DNA of 64,000 bases, taken from assembly GCF_900091315.1 (NCBI RefSeq), contig NZ_FLSP01000008.1, positions 1 to 64,000 of the forward strand, in the 5' to 3' direction. Both the position numbers and the translations under genes were made by a program. This DNA is from Streptomyces sp. DI166. Its GTDB lineage: Bacteria; Actinomycetota; Actinomycetes; Streptomycetales; Streptomycetaceae. Below, piece by piece: positions 7,841 to 16,191 of this stretch. A model generated the notes under the pieces. That model had not been told where the DNA came from, did no database searches, and saw nothing but the letters and a program-made list of their open reading frames with translations. Every line of letters starts with the position of its first letter. The stretch's first letter is position 1.

Positions 7841-7960
7841 GATCAATCGGCGAATATGCCGAAACGCCCCACAGGGCCCAGAGTCATCGGTACCATCAGT
7901 CAGCCGCTGACCTCCCGGAGCGGATCACTCATGCTGCAGTGCATCCCTGGGGAGACAGTT

Positions 7961-8206
7961 GTGTGCATCCACATTGCCCTGACCGAGGGCCTGACGGGGC
8001 TTGCCGTCTGGGACCCGGACGAAGTCAGGATCCGCGTCGCTTCGGACGCCCCCGTACGTGATGTTCTCCGGGAGTTGCGGGACATCCTGATCATCGACCT
8101 GGGCGCCCCCACCGCGCGCTGTGGGCAGCTGCGCTGCTTCTGCGGCATGCGGGTGGAGCTGCCCGAGGAACTCTTACTCCGCTGCCCCGCGGCCGAGGCC
8201 GGCTGA
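7961..8206 (+). CDS. Small Cys-containing hypothetical protein
   Basis: This is an 81-residue protein starting at GTG 7961, chosen because GGGGAG lies six bases upstream. Longer in-frame starts exist at 7931 and further back but lack such a site. The N-terminal half looks like a small alpha/beta unit (ALTEGLTGLAVWDPDEVRIRVASDAPVRDVLRELRD). The second half has the cluster ARCGQLRCFCGM, which could bind metal. It lies 120 bp downstream of the XRE gene on the same strand and belongs to the same accessory block. I do not recognise the family. Confidence 0.65.
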   Translation: MCIHIALTEGLTGLAVWDPDEVRIRVASDAPVRDVLRELRDILIIDLGAPTARCGQLRCFCGMRVELPEELLLRCPAAEAG

Positions 8207-8220
8207 GCCTCCCGCAAACC

Positions 8221-8258
8221 CGTAGGGCCGCTCCCACCCGAGCGGGAGCGGCCCTACG
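8221..8258. terminator. Strong hairpin between convergent genes
   Basis: A perfect 15-bp stem (8221-8235 with 8244-8258, arm cgtagggccgctccc) has an 8-base loop. It lies 14 bp after the small Cys protein and 12 bp beyond the proS stop, so it can terminate both convergent transcripts. Confidence 0.85.
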
Positions 8259-8270
8259 GCTCGACACGTA

Positions 8271-9971
8271 CTAAGCGGTCAGCTTCGCGATCGCCTCGTC
8301 CACCGTCAGCTCCTCGCGCTCACCGGTGCGGCGGTCCTTCAGCTCCACCACGCCCTCACCGGAGCGGCGGCCGGCCACCAGGATGCGCGGGACGCCGATC
8401 AGCTCGGAGTCGGTGAACTTCACGCCCGGCGAGACCCCGGCACGGTCGTCGCACAGGACCCGCAGGCCCTTCGCGGCGAGCTTCTCGGAGACCTCCAGGG
8501 CGAGTTCGGTCTGCAGTGCCTTGCCCGCGGCGACCACGTGGACGTCGGCCGGGGCGACCTCGTCCGGCCAGCACAGGCCCTTGTCGTCGGCGGTCTGCTC
8601 GGCGAGGGCTGCCACCGCGCGGGAGACGCCGATGCCGTAGGAGCCCATGGTGACGCGGACCGGCTTGCCGTTCTGGCCGAGGACGTCGAGCTTGAGGGCG
8701 TCGGCGTACTTGCGGCCGAGCTGGAAGATGTGGCCGATCTCGATGGCGCGGTCCAGCTTCAGACCGGTGCCGCAGCTCGGGCAGGGGTCGCCCTCCTGCA
8801 CGACGACCACGTCGACGTACTCGTCGACCTCGAAGTCGCGGCCCGCGACGACGTTCTTGGCGTGCGTGCCCTCCTTGTTCGCACCGGTGATCCAGGAGGT
8901 GCCGGGGGCGACGCGCGGGTCGGCGAGGTACTTCACCTTCTCCAGGCCCTGCGGGCCGACATAGCCGCGGACCAGGTCGGCGCGCTCGGCGAAGTCGGCC
9001 TCGGTGACCATCTCCACGACCGCCGGGGCGAAGTGGGCCTCGACCTTGTCCAGGTCGACCTCGCGGTCGCCGGGGACACCGACGGCGACGATCTCGCCGT
9101 CGACCTTGACCAGGAGGTTCTTCAGGGTGGCGGAGGCCGGGACGCCGAGGTGGGCGGCGAGGGTCTCGATGGTCGGGGTGTCCGGGGTGGGGATCTCCTC
9201 GGCCGCGGGCACATCGGCGGCCTCCACCGGCTTCAGCTCGTAGGTGATCGCCTCGGTGTTCGCCGCGAAGTCGCAGTTCGGGCAGTCGGCGAAGGTGTCC
9301 TCGCCGGCCTCGGCGGGGGCGAGGAACTCCTCCGACTTCGAGCCGCCCATGGCGCCGGCGGTGGCGGCGCAGATGCGGTAGTCCAGGCCGAGGCGCTCGA
9401 AGATCCGGCGGTAGGCCTCGCGGTGCAGGGCGTAGGACTTCGCCAGGCCCTCGTCCTCGGTGTCGAAGGAGTAGGAGTCCTTCATCAGGAACTCGCGGCC
9501 GCGCAGGATGCCGGCCCGCGGACGGGCCTCGTCACGGTACTTGTGCTGGATCTGGTAGAGGATGACCGGCAGGTCCTTGTAGGAGGACGCCTGGTCCTTC
9601 ACCAGCAGGGTGAAGATCTCCTCGTGGGTGGGGCCGAGCAGGTAGTCGCCGCCCTTGCGGTCCTTCAGGCGGAACAGCTCCTGGCCGTACTCGTCCCAGC
9701 GGCCCGTCGCGTCGTACGGCTCGCGCGGCAGCAGCGCGGGCAGGAGCACTTCCTGGGCGCCGATGGCGTCCATCTCCTCGCGCACGATGCGCTCGACGTT
9801 GGCCAGGACCCGCTTGCCGAGGGGCAGCCAGGACCAGATCCCGGCCGCGGTGCGGCGTACGTAGCCCGCGCGGACGAGGAGCTTGTGGCTGAGGACCTCG
9901 GCGTCCGCCGGGTCGTCGCGCAGCGTCTTCGCCATCAACTGGGACATGCGCTGGACCGGTGCGTTCGCCAT
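8271..9971 (-). CDS. proS: Proline--tRNA ligase
   Basis: This cytoplasmic class II synthetase charges tRNA-Pro. The 566-residue product has the full bacterial-type architecture. Its N-terminal catalytic motifs include [42 protein letters not shown] and the motif 2 region [26 protein letters not shown]. An inserted YbaK-like editing domain lies around residues 235-390 ([24 protein letters not shown]). Motif 3 ([15 protein letters not shown]) and the anticodon-binding domain follow. The Cys pairs CPNC and CPSC flank the editing domain. ATG 9971 gives the conserved start. It appears to be a single transcription unit. Confidence 0.97.
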   Translation of the reverse strand: MANAPVQRMSQLMAKTLRDDPADAEVLSHKLLVRAGYVRRTAAGIWSWLPLGKRVLANVERIVREEMDAIGAQEVLLPALLPREPYDATGRWDEYGQELFRLKDRKGGDYLLGPTHEEIFTLLVKDQASSYKDLPVILYQIQHKYRDEARPRAGILRGREFLMKDSYSFDTEDEGLAKSYALHREAYRRIFERLGLDYRICAATAGAMGGSKSEEFLAPAEAGEDTFADCPNCDFAANTEAITYELKPVEAADVPAAEEIPTPDTPTIETLAAHLGVPASATLKNLLVKVDGEIVAVGVPGDREVDLDKVEAHFAPAVVEMVTEADFAERADLVRGYVGPQGLEKVKYLADPRVAPGTSWITGANKEGTHAKNVVAGRDFEVDEYVDVVVVQEGDPCPSCGTGLKLDRAIEIGHIFQLGRKYADALKLDVLGQNGKPVRVTMGSYGIGVSRAVAALAEQTADDKGLCWPDEVAPADVHVVAAGKALQTELALEVSEKLAAKGLRVLCDDRAGVSPGVKFTDSELIGVPRILVAGRRSGEGVVELKDRRTGEREELTVDEAIAKLTA

Positions 9972-10043
9972 GGGTGTCGTACTCCTGCTGCGTGAAGGTG
10001 ATGGCAGGAGGTTATCCGGGTGGTGCGCGGGGGCGGAAATCGG

Positions 10044-10574
10044 TTAGCGACGGCGCAGCGGCAGCGGGGCGCCCATGACGGCGTACGGGCGGGGGGCACT
10101 GGGGAAGAGGACCTGGCGGGCGAGGTCCTGGTAGCCGAGGGAGTGGTAGAGGCCGCGGGCGGGGCTGTCGGTGTCGATCGCGGAGAGGATGGAGCGGGGT
10201 TCGCCGGCGGAGTCGGTGATCGTGGTGATCAGGGTGCGGCCGATACCGCGGTTCTGGTGGTCGGGGTGGACGTGCAGCTCGGTGATGACGAAGGAGTCGT
10301 CGAGCCAGAAGTCGGTGCCGCGGGCGCGCAGGTACGGCTCGACGACGGTGGACCACCAGTGGGCGCGGTCGTTGGGCATGCCGTAGACGAACCCGACGAG
10401 GCGTCCCCGCACGGTGGCGCCGAGGGCGCGGGCGCCGGGGAAGGTCATGTGGCGCAGGACGATCTGACGGCGTACGGCGACCTCGTCCGCGCCGAGTCCG
10501 AAGGCTACGGCTTGGACGGCCAGGGCCTCGTCCACGTGGGCCGACAGATCCAGGGGGCCGATCACGAGGTCCAT
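10044..10574 (-). CDS. GNAT family N-acetyltransferase
   Basis: This 176-residue GNAT-fold protein probably acetylates a small molecule or protein amine using acetyl-CoA. The acetyl-CoA-binding motif A is visible as ITELHVHPDHQNRGIGRTLITTI, followed by GLYHSLGYQDL. The substrate is unknown. It lies 20 bp downstream of a second GNAT gene on the same strand, so the pair is probably cotranscribed. Confidence 0.88.
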   Translation of the reverse strand: MDLVIGPLDLSAHVDEALAVQAVAFGLGADEVAVRRQIVLRHMTFPGARALGATVRGRLVGFVYGMPNDRAHWWSTVVEPYLRARGTDFWLDDSFVITELHVHPDHQNRGIGRTLITTITDSAGEPRSILSAIDTDSPARGLYHSLGYQDLARQVLFPSAPRPYAVMGAPLPLRRR

Positions 10575-10593
10575 GCGGGGAGGGTACAGGGAG

Positions 10594-11442
10594 CTAAAAG
10601 AGGACGCTCATGAATGCGCCGACCTCTTCGAAGCCGACGCGGCGGTACGTGCGGCGGGCGGCGGTGTTGAAGTCGTTGACGTACAGGCTCACCACCGGGG
10701 CCACGTCCGCGAGGGCGTAGCGCAGGACCGCCGCCATCGCGGGGGCGGCGATGCCGCGGCCGCGGTACTCAGGGGCGACCCAGACGCCCTGGATCTGGCA
10801 GGCGCGGTCGGTGGCGGCGCCGATCTCCGCCTTGAAGACGACCTTGCCGCGGTCGTCGAGGCGGGCGAAGGAGCGGCCGGACCCGACGAGTTCGGCGACG
10901 CGGGCCTGGTAGAGCAGTCCGCCGTCGCCTGCCAGCGGGGAGACGCCGACCTCCTCGGTGAACATCGCCACGCAGGCCGGCATGATCGTGTCCATCTCGT
11001 CCTTGCGGATCCGGCGGACGTACGGGTCGGGGGTGACCGTCTCGGGCATGCGGTCGGTGACCATCAGCGGCTGGTGGGCGCGGACGTCACGGGCGGGGCC
11101 CCAGTTGGGTTCGAGCAGCCGCCACAGCTGGGCGGTGGGTTCGGCGGGGCCGACGATCGAGGAGCAGCGGCGGCCGGCGCGACGGGCGCGGTCGGCGAAG
11201 GCGCGGACGGCGCGGGGGGTGGCGCAGATCGGGACGAGGTTGGCGCCCGCGTAGCAGAGGGCGGTCAGCATGCCGTCCTCGTACCAGCCCCACATCTCGC
11301 CGCCGAGACGCCAGGGGTCCAGGCCCGCGACCTGGACGCGGGAGGCGACGAAGGCGTTCGCGACGGGTTCGCGGTCCAGGACGGCGAGCGCCGCGTCCAG
11401 GTCGCTCGGTTCGAGGACCCGGGTTGTGGTCTGCGTCAACAC
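10594..11442 (-). CDS. GNAT family N-acetyltransferase with DUF4081-like N-terminal domain
   Basis: This is a 282-residue protein. The N-terminal half (around AALAVLDREPVANAFVASRV and MWGWYEDGMLTALCYAGANLVPI) matches the DUF4081 arrangement found before GNAT domains in actinobacteria. The C-terminal half has the GNAT core QIQGVWVAPEYRGRGIAAPAMAAVL and ending NDFNTAARRTYRRVGFEEVG. The acceptor is unknown. The GTG start is at 11442-11440. In Streptomyces this gene commonly lies near ispG, as here. Confidence 0.88.
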   Translation of the reverse strand: MLTQTTTRVLEPSDLDAALAVLDREPVANAFVASRVQVAGLDPWRLGGEMWGWYEDGMLTALCYAGANLVPICATPRAVRAFADRARRAGRRCSSIVGPAEPTAQLWRLLEPNWGPARDVRAHQPLMVTDRMPETVTPDPYVRRIRKDEMDTIMPACVAMFTEEVGVSPLAGDGGLLYQARVAELVGSGRSFARLDDRGKVVFKAEIGAATDRACQIQGVWVAPEYRGRGIAAPAMAAVLRYALADVAPVVSLYVNDFNTAARRTYRRVGFEEVGAFMSVLF

Positions 11443-11559
11443 GGGCGGGCCTCACGGGTCAGGGGGCTGATCTCCGCACTGTACCTGCGGAAGCTGAGAC
11501 GTGCCTCGCGGTGTGCCAGTGCTTTCGGCATGCGGCACGTCCATGCTGCCCTGGGTGCC

Positions 11560-11743
11560 TGGGGCTCCGCCCTTAGACCCCCGCATCGGCCCTGAACGGG
11601 CCTCGTCCTCAAACGCCGGACGGGCTGGAAGTGGCCGGCCCGTGCAGTCACCTGCGGGTCTCCTCCGGGGGCTACGCCCCGGACCCCCGTCGGCCCCGAA
11701 AGGGCCTCGTCCTCAAACGCCGGACGGGCTGGGAGTGGCCGAT
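11560..11743. repeat. Two copies of a ~104-bp composite intergenic repeat
   Basis: The 40-bp core beginning gggcctcgtcctcaaacgc occurs at 11598-11637 and again at 11702-11741, a spacing of 104 bp. Each copy is preceded by a GC-rich hairpin-like segment (ggggctccgccc and gggggctacgcccc). The same family, in the opposite orientation, forms the 38-bp array at 52091-52228. I recognise this as a common Streptomyces intergenic repeat. It fills most of the 335-bp gap downstream of ispG. Confidence 0.8.
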
Positions 11744-11757
11744 CTGCGCGGCCACTC
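11733..11757 (-). terminator. Hairpin after ispG
   Basis: A 9-bp perfect stem (11733-11741 gagtggccg with 11749-11757) and 7-base loop lie 20 bp downstream of the ispG stop. The end of the second composite repeat supplies the left arm. Confidence 0.65.
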
Positions 11758-11777
11758 GCCCCGGGAATTCGGCCCCG

Positions 11778-12935
11778 TCAGCCCGCCACCGACACCGTCG
11801 GCTCGCCCGACGGGGTGCCCTCGTCCGTCATCTGTTCGGCCAGCTTCATGGCCTCCTCGATGAGGGTCTCGACGATCTTGGACTCCGGGACCGTCTTGAT
11901 GACCTCGCCCTTGACGAAGATCTGGCCCTTGCCGTTGCCGGAGGCGACGCCGAGGTCGGCCTCGCGGGCCTCGCCGGGGCCATTGACCACGCAGCCCATG
12001 ACGGCGACGCGGAGGGGGACCTCCATGCCGGTCAGGCCCGCGGTGACCTCCTCGGCCAGCTTGTAGACGTCGACCTGGGCGCGGCCGCAGGAGGGGCAGG
12101 AGACGATCTCCAGGCCGCGCTGCTTGAGGTTCAGGGACTCCAGGATCTGGATGCCGACCTTGACCTCCTCGGCGGGCGGGGCCGAGAGGGAGACGCGGAT
12201 CGTGTCGCCGATGCCCTGGGAGAGCAGGGCGCCGAAGGCGACCGCCGACTTGATGGTGCCCTGGAACGCCGGGCCCGCCTCCGTCACACCGAGGTGCAGC
12301 GGGTAGTCGCACTGGGCGGCGAGCTGCTTGTACGCCTCGATCATGACGACCGGGTCGTTGTGCTTCACCGAGATCTTGATGTCCCGGAAGTCGTGCTCCT
12401 CGAAGAGGGACGCCTCCCACAGCGCCGACTCCACCAGGGCCTCCGGCGTGGCCTTGCCGTACTTCTGGAGCAGGCGCCTGTCCAGCGAACCGGCGTTGAC
12501 GCCGATGCGGATCGGGGTGCCGTGGTCCTTCGCGGCCCGCGCGATCTCCTTGACCTTGTCGTCGAACTGCTTGATGTTGCCGGGGTTCACCCGGACCGCC
12601 GCGCAGCCCGCCTCGATCGCGGCGAAGACGTACTTCGGCTGGAAGTGGATGTCGGCGATGACCGGGATCTGGGACTTCTTGGCGATGGTCGCGAGGGCGT
12701 CGGCGTCGTCCTGGGTGGGGCAGGCCACGCGGACGATCTGGCAGCCGGACGCGGTCAGCTCGGCGATCTGCTGGAGGGTCGCGCCGATGTCGGACGTACG
12801 GGTCGTGGTCATCGACTGCACGGAGACCGGGGCGTCGCCGCCCACCGCGACCGTGCCCACCTGGATCTGCCGGCTCTTCCGACGCTCGGCAACCCTGGTC
12901 GGAACGGACGGCATGCCGAGAGAAATCGCAGTCAT
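11778..12935 (-). CDS. ispG: 4-hydroxy-3-methylbut-2-enyl diphosphate synthase (flavodoxin)
   Basis: IspG (GcpE) is an iron-sulfur enzyme of the MEP isoprenoid pathway. It converts methylerythritol cyclodiphosphate to HMBPP. The 385-residue product begins [21 protein letters not shown] and has family motifs [34 protein letters not shown] and [18 protein letters not shown]. The C-terminal cluster-binding Cys are in [10 protein letters not shown] and [14 protein letters not shown] 12935 is chosen; the frame is open further upstream but lacks conserved sequence. It lies with dxr, another MEP-pathway gene, and rseP. Confidence 0.96.
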   Translation of the reverse strand: MTAISLGMPSVPTRVAERRKSRQIQVGTVAVGGDAPVSVQSMTTTRTSDIGATLQQIAELTASGCQIVRVACPTQDDADALATIAKKSQIPVIADIHFQPKYVFAAIEAGCAAVRVNPGNIKQFDDKVKEIARAAKDHGTPIRIGVNAGSLDRRLLQKYGKATPEALVESALWEASLFEEHDFRDIKISVKHNDPVVMIEAYKQLAAQCDYPLHLGVTEAGPAFQGTIKSAVAFGALLSQGIGDTIRVSLSAPPAEEVKVGIQILESLNLKQRGLEIVSCPSCGRAQVDVYKLAEEVTAGLTGMEVPLRVAVMGCVVNGPGEAREADLGVASGNGKGQIFVKGEVIKTVPESKIVETLIEEAMKLAEQMTDEGTPSGEPTVSVAG

Positions 12936-13058
12936 CTGCTGTGCAACCCCAAGTCGTGGATCAAGGTCCGGTCCCGTCAGCGGCGGGCTCCAGGGTTCGA
13001 GATTACGGTACGGGCCTGGCCTGGAGCACATCCCGGCGGCAAACCCACTCAATGGTGG

Positions 13059-13088
13059 ACGGCCGGGAACCGCGGCGTTCCCGGCCGT
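13059..13088 (-). terminator. Hairpin after rseP
   Basis: A perfect 12-bp stem (13059-13070 with 13077-13088, arm acggccgggaac) and 6-base loop begin 7 bp beyond the rseP stop. It separates the dxr-rseP unit from ispG, at least partly. Confidence 0.75.
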
Positions 13089-13094
13089 TCATCG

Positions 13095-14399
13095 CTACGA
13101 GATGCGTACCGGGTTCACCACGTCGGCGATCAGTACCAGCAGCGTGAAGCAGACGAAGATCCCGGCCACCACGTACGCCACCGGCATCAGCTTCGCCACG
13201 TCGAACGGACCCGGGTCCGGCCGGCGCAGCACCTTCGCGGTGTTGCGGCGCAGCGACTCCCACAGCGCGCCCGCGATGTGGCCGCCGTCCAGCGGCAGCA
13301 GCGGGAGCATGTTGAACAGGAACAGGGAGAGGTTGAAGCCCGCGACCAGCATGACGGCCATGGCGAGCTGCTGGCTGGCCGGGATGTCCAGGGTGAAGAT
13401 CTCGCCGCCCACCCGGGCCGCGCCGACCACGCCCATCGGGGAGTCGGCCTCGCGCTCGCCGTCGCCGAAGGTCGCGTCCCACAGGGCGGGGATCTTGCCG
13501 GGCAGCGCGGCGAGGGAGTCGACGGCGTCGCCGACCCGGTCGCCCATCCACGTCACGGACTCGCCGAAGTCCTGCTTGACGATGCCGGTGGCGGCGCTGA
13601 AGCCGAGGAAGCCCGCCTCGACGTACTCGCCCTCGACGATCTGGCCGCTGGAGTCCTTCTTGGCGACCTGGTTGGTGGCGATCGTCGCGGTGAGCGGGAC
13701 CTCCTTGCCGTCCCGCGCGACGATGATGTCGACCTTCTCGCCGGGGTTGGCGCGGATCAGGTCGGAGAGCTGGTTCCAGTCGTCGGTGCGCACGCCGTCG
13801 AAGGCGACGATCCGGTCGCCGGCCTTCAGGCCCGCGGCGGCGGCCGGGGAGGCCGCGTCGGACTTCTTGCACGTGTCGCGGTTCTCGCTCTGGGCGATGA
13901 CGCACTTGGAGACCGAGCTGACGGTGGTGGTCTGCTGGGAGATGCCGAAGCCCATCAGCACCGTGAGGAACAGGCCGATGGCCAGCACCAGGTTCATGAA
14001 CGGGCCCGCGAACATCACGATGACCCGCTTCCACGGCTTGCGCGTGTAGAACAGGCGGGTCTCGTCACCCGGCTTGAGTTCCTCGAACGCGGCCTCGCGG
14101 GCGTCCTCGATCATGCCGCGCCACGGCGAGGTGGAGCGGGCCTCCAGGCGTCCGTCGGGGCCGGGCGGGAACATGCCGATCATCCGGATGTAGCCACCGA
14201 ACGGGACGGCCTTGATGCCGTACTCCGTCTCGCCCTTCTTGCGCGACCACAGGGTCGGGCCGAAGCCGACCATGTACTGCGGCACGCGGATGCCGAAGAG
14301 CTTGGCGGTGGACAGGTGCCCCAGCTCGTGCCACGCGATCGAGAACAGCAGTCCGACGGCGAAGACCACTATGCCGAGGATGAACATCAGGGTCGTCAT
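13095..14399 (-). CDS. rseP: Site-2 intramembrane zinc metalloprotease (RseP/MmpA-like)
   Basis: This 434-residue S2P family protease cleaves transmembrane substrates such as anti-sigma factors. The first membrane helix carries the zinc motif AWHELGHL. The conserved region [30 protein letters not shown] follows. A periplasmic-side PDZ domain spans roughly residues 185-290 ([31 protein letters not shown]). The third metal ligand is in [19 protein letters not shown]. Its ATG overlaps the dxr stop by four bases (ATGA), so it is translationally coupled to dxr. Which anti-sigma factors it processes here is unknown. Confidence 0.94.
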   Translation of the reverse strand: MTTLMFILGIVVFAVGLLFSIAWHELGHLSTAKLFGIRVPQYMVGFGPTLWSRKKGETEYGIKAVPFGGYIRMIGMFPPGPDGRLEARSTSPWRGMIEDAREAAFEELKPGDETRLFYTRKPWKRVIVMFAGPFMNLVLAIGLFLTVLMGFGISQQTTTVSSVSKCVIAQSENRDTCKKSDAASPAAAAGLKAGDRIVAFDGVRTDDWNQLSDLIRANPGEKVDIIVARDGKEVPLTATIATNQVAKKDSSGQIVEGEYVEAGFLGFSAATGIVKQDFGESVTWMGDRVGDAVDSLAALPGKIPALWDATFGDGEREADSPMGVVGAARVGGEIFTLDIPASQQLAMAVMLVAGFNLSLFLFNMLPLLPLDGGHIAGALWESLRRNTAKVLRRPDPGPFDVAKLMPVAYVVAGIFVCFTLLVLIADVVNPVRIS

Positions 14400-15829
14400 G
14401 CACGGGCCTCCGCCGTCTGTGCCGCCAGTTCCCGGGCCCGGGTCCGCGCCCAGGTCTCCGCTTCGAGGACGTCCGCGACGGTGAGAGAGGTTCCCGTGGC
14501 CGGGGTTCCGTGTTCCTGGACCACCCGTGTGACGGTATCCATGATCCCGTTGAACGGCAGCGCGCCGGACCGGAAGGCCTCCACGCACTCCTCGTTGGCG
14601 GCATTGAACACCGCCGGGGCCGTACCCGCGAGCTCACCGACGTGGCGGGCGAGGTTCACCGACGGGAACGCCTCGTTGTCGAGCGGGAAGAACTCCCACG
14701 TCGAGGCCGTGCTCCAGTCGAACGCGGGCGCCGCGTCCGGGACGCGCTCGGGCCAGCCGAGGCCGATGGCGATGGGCCCCCGCATGTCGGGGGGCGTCGC
14801 CTGCGCGATCGTCGATCCGTCCGTGAACTCCACCATCGAGTGAACATACGACTGGGGGTGCACGACGACCTCAATGCGGTCGAAGGGAATGTCGTAGAGC
14901 AGGTGCGCCTCGATGACCTCCAGCCCCTTGTTGACGAGGGTCGCGGAGTTGATCGTGATCACCGGGCCCATGGCCCAGGTGGGGTGGGCGAGGGCGTCCT
15001 CGACGGTGACGTGCGCCAGCTCTTCCTTGGTACGGCCGCGGAAGGGGCCGCCGGAGGCGGTGACGACGAGCTTGCGGACGTCCGCGCGGTTGCCGGAGGC
15101 CAGGGCCTGGAAGAGGGCGGCGTGCTCGGAGTCGACCGGGATGATCTGACCGGGCTTGGCGAGCGCCTTGACCAGCGGGCCGCCGACGATGAGCGACTCC
15201 TTGTTGGCGAGCGCGAGGGTGCGGCCCGCCTCCAGAGCGGCGAGGGTGGGGGCGAGGCCGATGGAGCCGGTGATGCCGTTGAGGACGGTGTGGCAGTCGG
15301 AGGCGGCGACCTGCGTGGCCGCCTCGGGCCCGGCGAGGATCTCGGGGAGCGGCTCGCCCGGGCCGTAGTGCTCGCGCAGCGCTTCGCGCAGCTCCGGTAC
15401 GACGTCCTCGCGGGCGACCGCGACCGTGTTCACCCGCAGGCGGTGGGCCTGCTCGGCGAGGAGGGCGACGCGCCCGCCGTGGGCGGAGAGCGCGGTGACC
15501 CGGAACCGGTCGGGGTTGCGCAGCACGAGGTCGATGGCCTGCGTGCCGATCGACCCGGTGGAGCCGAGGATCACCACGTCCTTGGGACCGTCGCCCGCGA
15601 GGGGGTCGTAGACCAGGTGCGGGTCGGCGAGGGCGCGGGCCGGAAGCCCCGTCGTCCGCCCGGAGGGCGGGCCCTGCGGCGTCAGGCGCGTGCTCTCGGC
15701 GTGCCGGGCGTTGACCCTCGTACTGGATGTACTTGGGTCAGCGCCCGGTGCGTCGAGAGTGCGTGCATGGCGTCGCGGGGCAGACGGGGCTTCCGGCCCG
15801 CGCCCTCGTGGGGCTGGAGAGTCGCTCAT
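14396..15829 (-). CDS. dxr: 1-deoxy-D-xylulose-5-phosphate reductoisomerase with N-terminal insertion
   Basis: Dxr makes methylerythritol 4-phosphate from DXP using NADPH, the first committed MEP-pathway step. The core is canonical: the NADPH-binding start [76 protein letters not shown] and [10 protein letters not shown]. The 477-residue product is longer than the usual ~400-420. Residues 8-66 are Arg/Pro/Ser-rich, lie outside the fold and are encoded by a dispersed palindromic element. ATG 15829 begins MSDSPAP; translation could instead start nearer the Rossmann motif (GTG codons around 15577), but no clear ribosome site decides it. Confidence 0.93.
   Translation of the reverse strand: MSDSPAPRGRGPEAPSAPRRHARTLDAPGADPSTSSTRVNARHAESTRLTPQGPPSGRTTGLPARALADPHLVYDPLAGDGPKDVVILGSTGSIGTQAIDLVLRNPDRFRVTALSAHGGRVALLAEQAHRLRVNTVAVAREDVVPELREALREHYGPGEPLPEILAGPEAATQVAASDCHTVLNGITGSIGLAPTLAALEAGRTLALANKESLIVGGPLVKALAKPGQIIPVDSEHAALFQALASGNRADVRKLVVTASGGPFRGRTKEELAHVTVEDALAHPTWAMGPVITINSATLVNKGLEVIEAHLLYDIPFDRIEVVVHPQSYVHSMVEFTDGSTIAQATPPDMRGPIAIGLGWPERVPDAAPAFDWSTASTWEFFPLDNEAFPSVNLARHVGELAGTAPAVFNAANEECVEAFRSGALPFNGIMDTVTRVVQEHGTPATGTSLTVADVLEAETWARTRARELAAQTAEARA
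15651..15775. repeat. Dispersed palindromic element, copy 2, inside the dxr frame
   Basis: This is the same element as at 4449-4560. The core is an imperfect ~80-bp palindrome: cgtgctctcggcgtgccgg pairs with the complementary arm ending cgtcgagagtgcg, and the centre is gtactggatgtac flanked by gaccc/gggtc. It is read through without a stop codon in the dxr frame and accounts for most of dxr residues 8-66. Confidence 0.85.
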
Positions 15830-16139
15830 TCCCCCATTGTGGCCGGAACCGGGGGTGGGAAGGACAGAGCGGTCCCCCTCACGGGGGGGGCGGAAGCCAC
15901 CGGTGCCCGGCTCGCGCGGCGCGCAGGGCACTCCCCCTGGCCGGGGGCGGTTGGCGCGGACACCCCGCTCGCACGACGGGCCCCGCCCGAGGCCGACAGC
16001 CGCCGACGCCCCGCTCGTACGGCAGGCCCGCAGGACGGCCTCCCTCACAGAAGGAGGTCATGCGGGCTCCCAGAGGCGGGGAACTCCGGGCAGCCCCCTC
16101 ATCGGGGCCGTGTGCGCGGACATCCTGCTCGCCGGGCAG
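15830..16139. other. GC-rich intergenic stretch upstream of dxr
   Basis: No convincing gene is present. The dxr promoter should lie here, but I cannot place it. Short palindromes such as ccccctcacggggg near 15875-15888 recur in slightly altered form at 16146-16160. A 102-codon minus-strand reading frame crosses the region but looks like degenerate repeat material. Confidence 0.5.
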
Positions 16140-16175
16140 GCGCTCCCCCCTCACGGGGGGCCGAGGGGGGAGCGC
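16140..16175 (-). terminator. Terminator hairpin after the acyl-CoA dehydrogenase
   Basis: A perfect 13-bp stem (16140-16152 gcgctcccccctc with 16163-16175) and 10-base loop lie 17 bp beyond the stop codon at 16192. Confidence 0.8.
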
Positions 16176-16191
16176 CCGGTCCGTCACGCCG

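Noticed and set aside
4734..8206. Integrated plasmid or phage remnant
   Set aside because: The gene content (sigma, Wbl, XRE) is compatible with an accessory island, but no integrase, tRNA target, att repeat, relaxase or replication gene is visible.
11631..14843. A 1070-codon plus-strand open frame opposite ispG, rseP and dxr
   Set aside because: It is antisense to three well-supported genes, has no domain sense and is the expected long shadow frame in very GC-rich DNA.
15879..16187. 102-codon minus-strand frame upstream of dxr
   Set aside because: It contains the terminator hairpin at its start, is low complexity (Arg/Pro/Gly), and has no ribosome site or recognisable domain; it is probably decayed repeat sequence.
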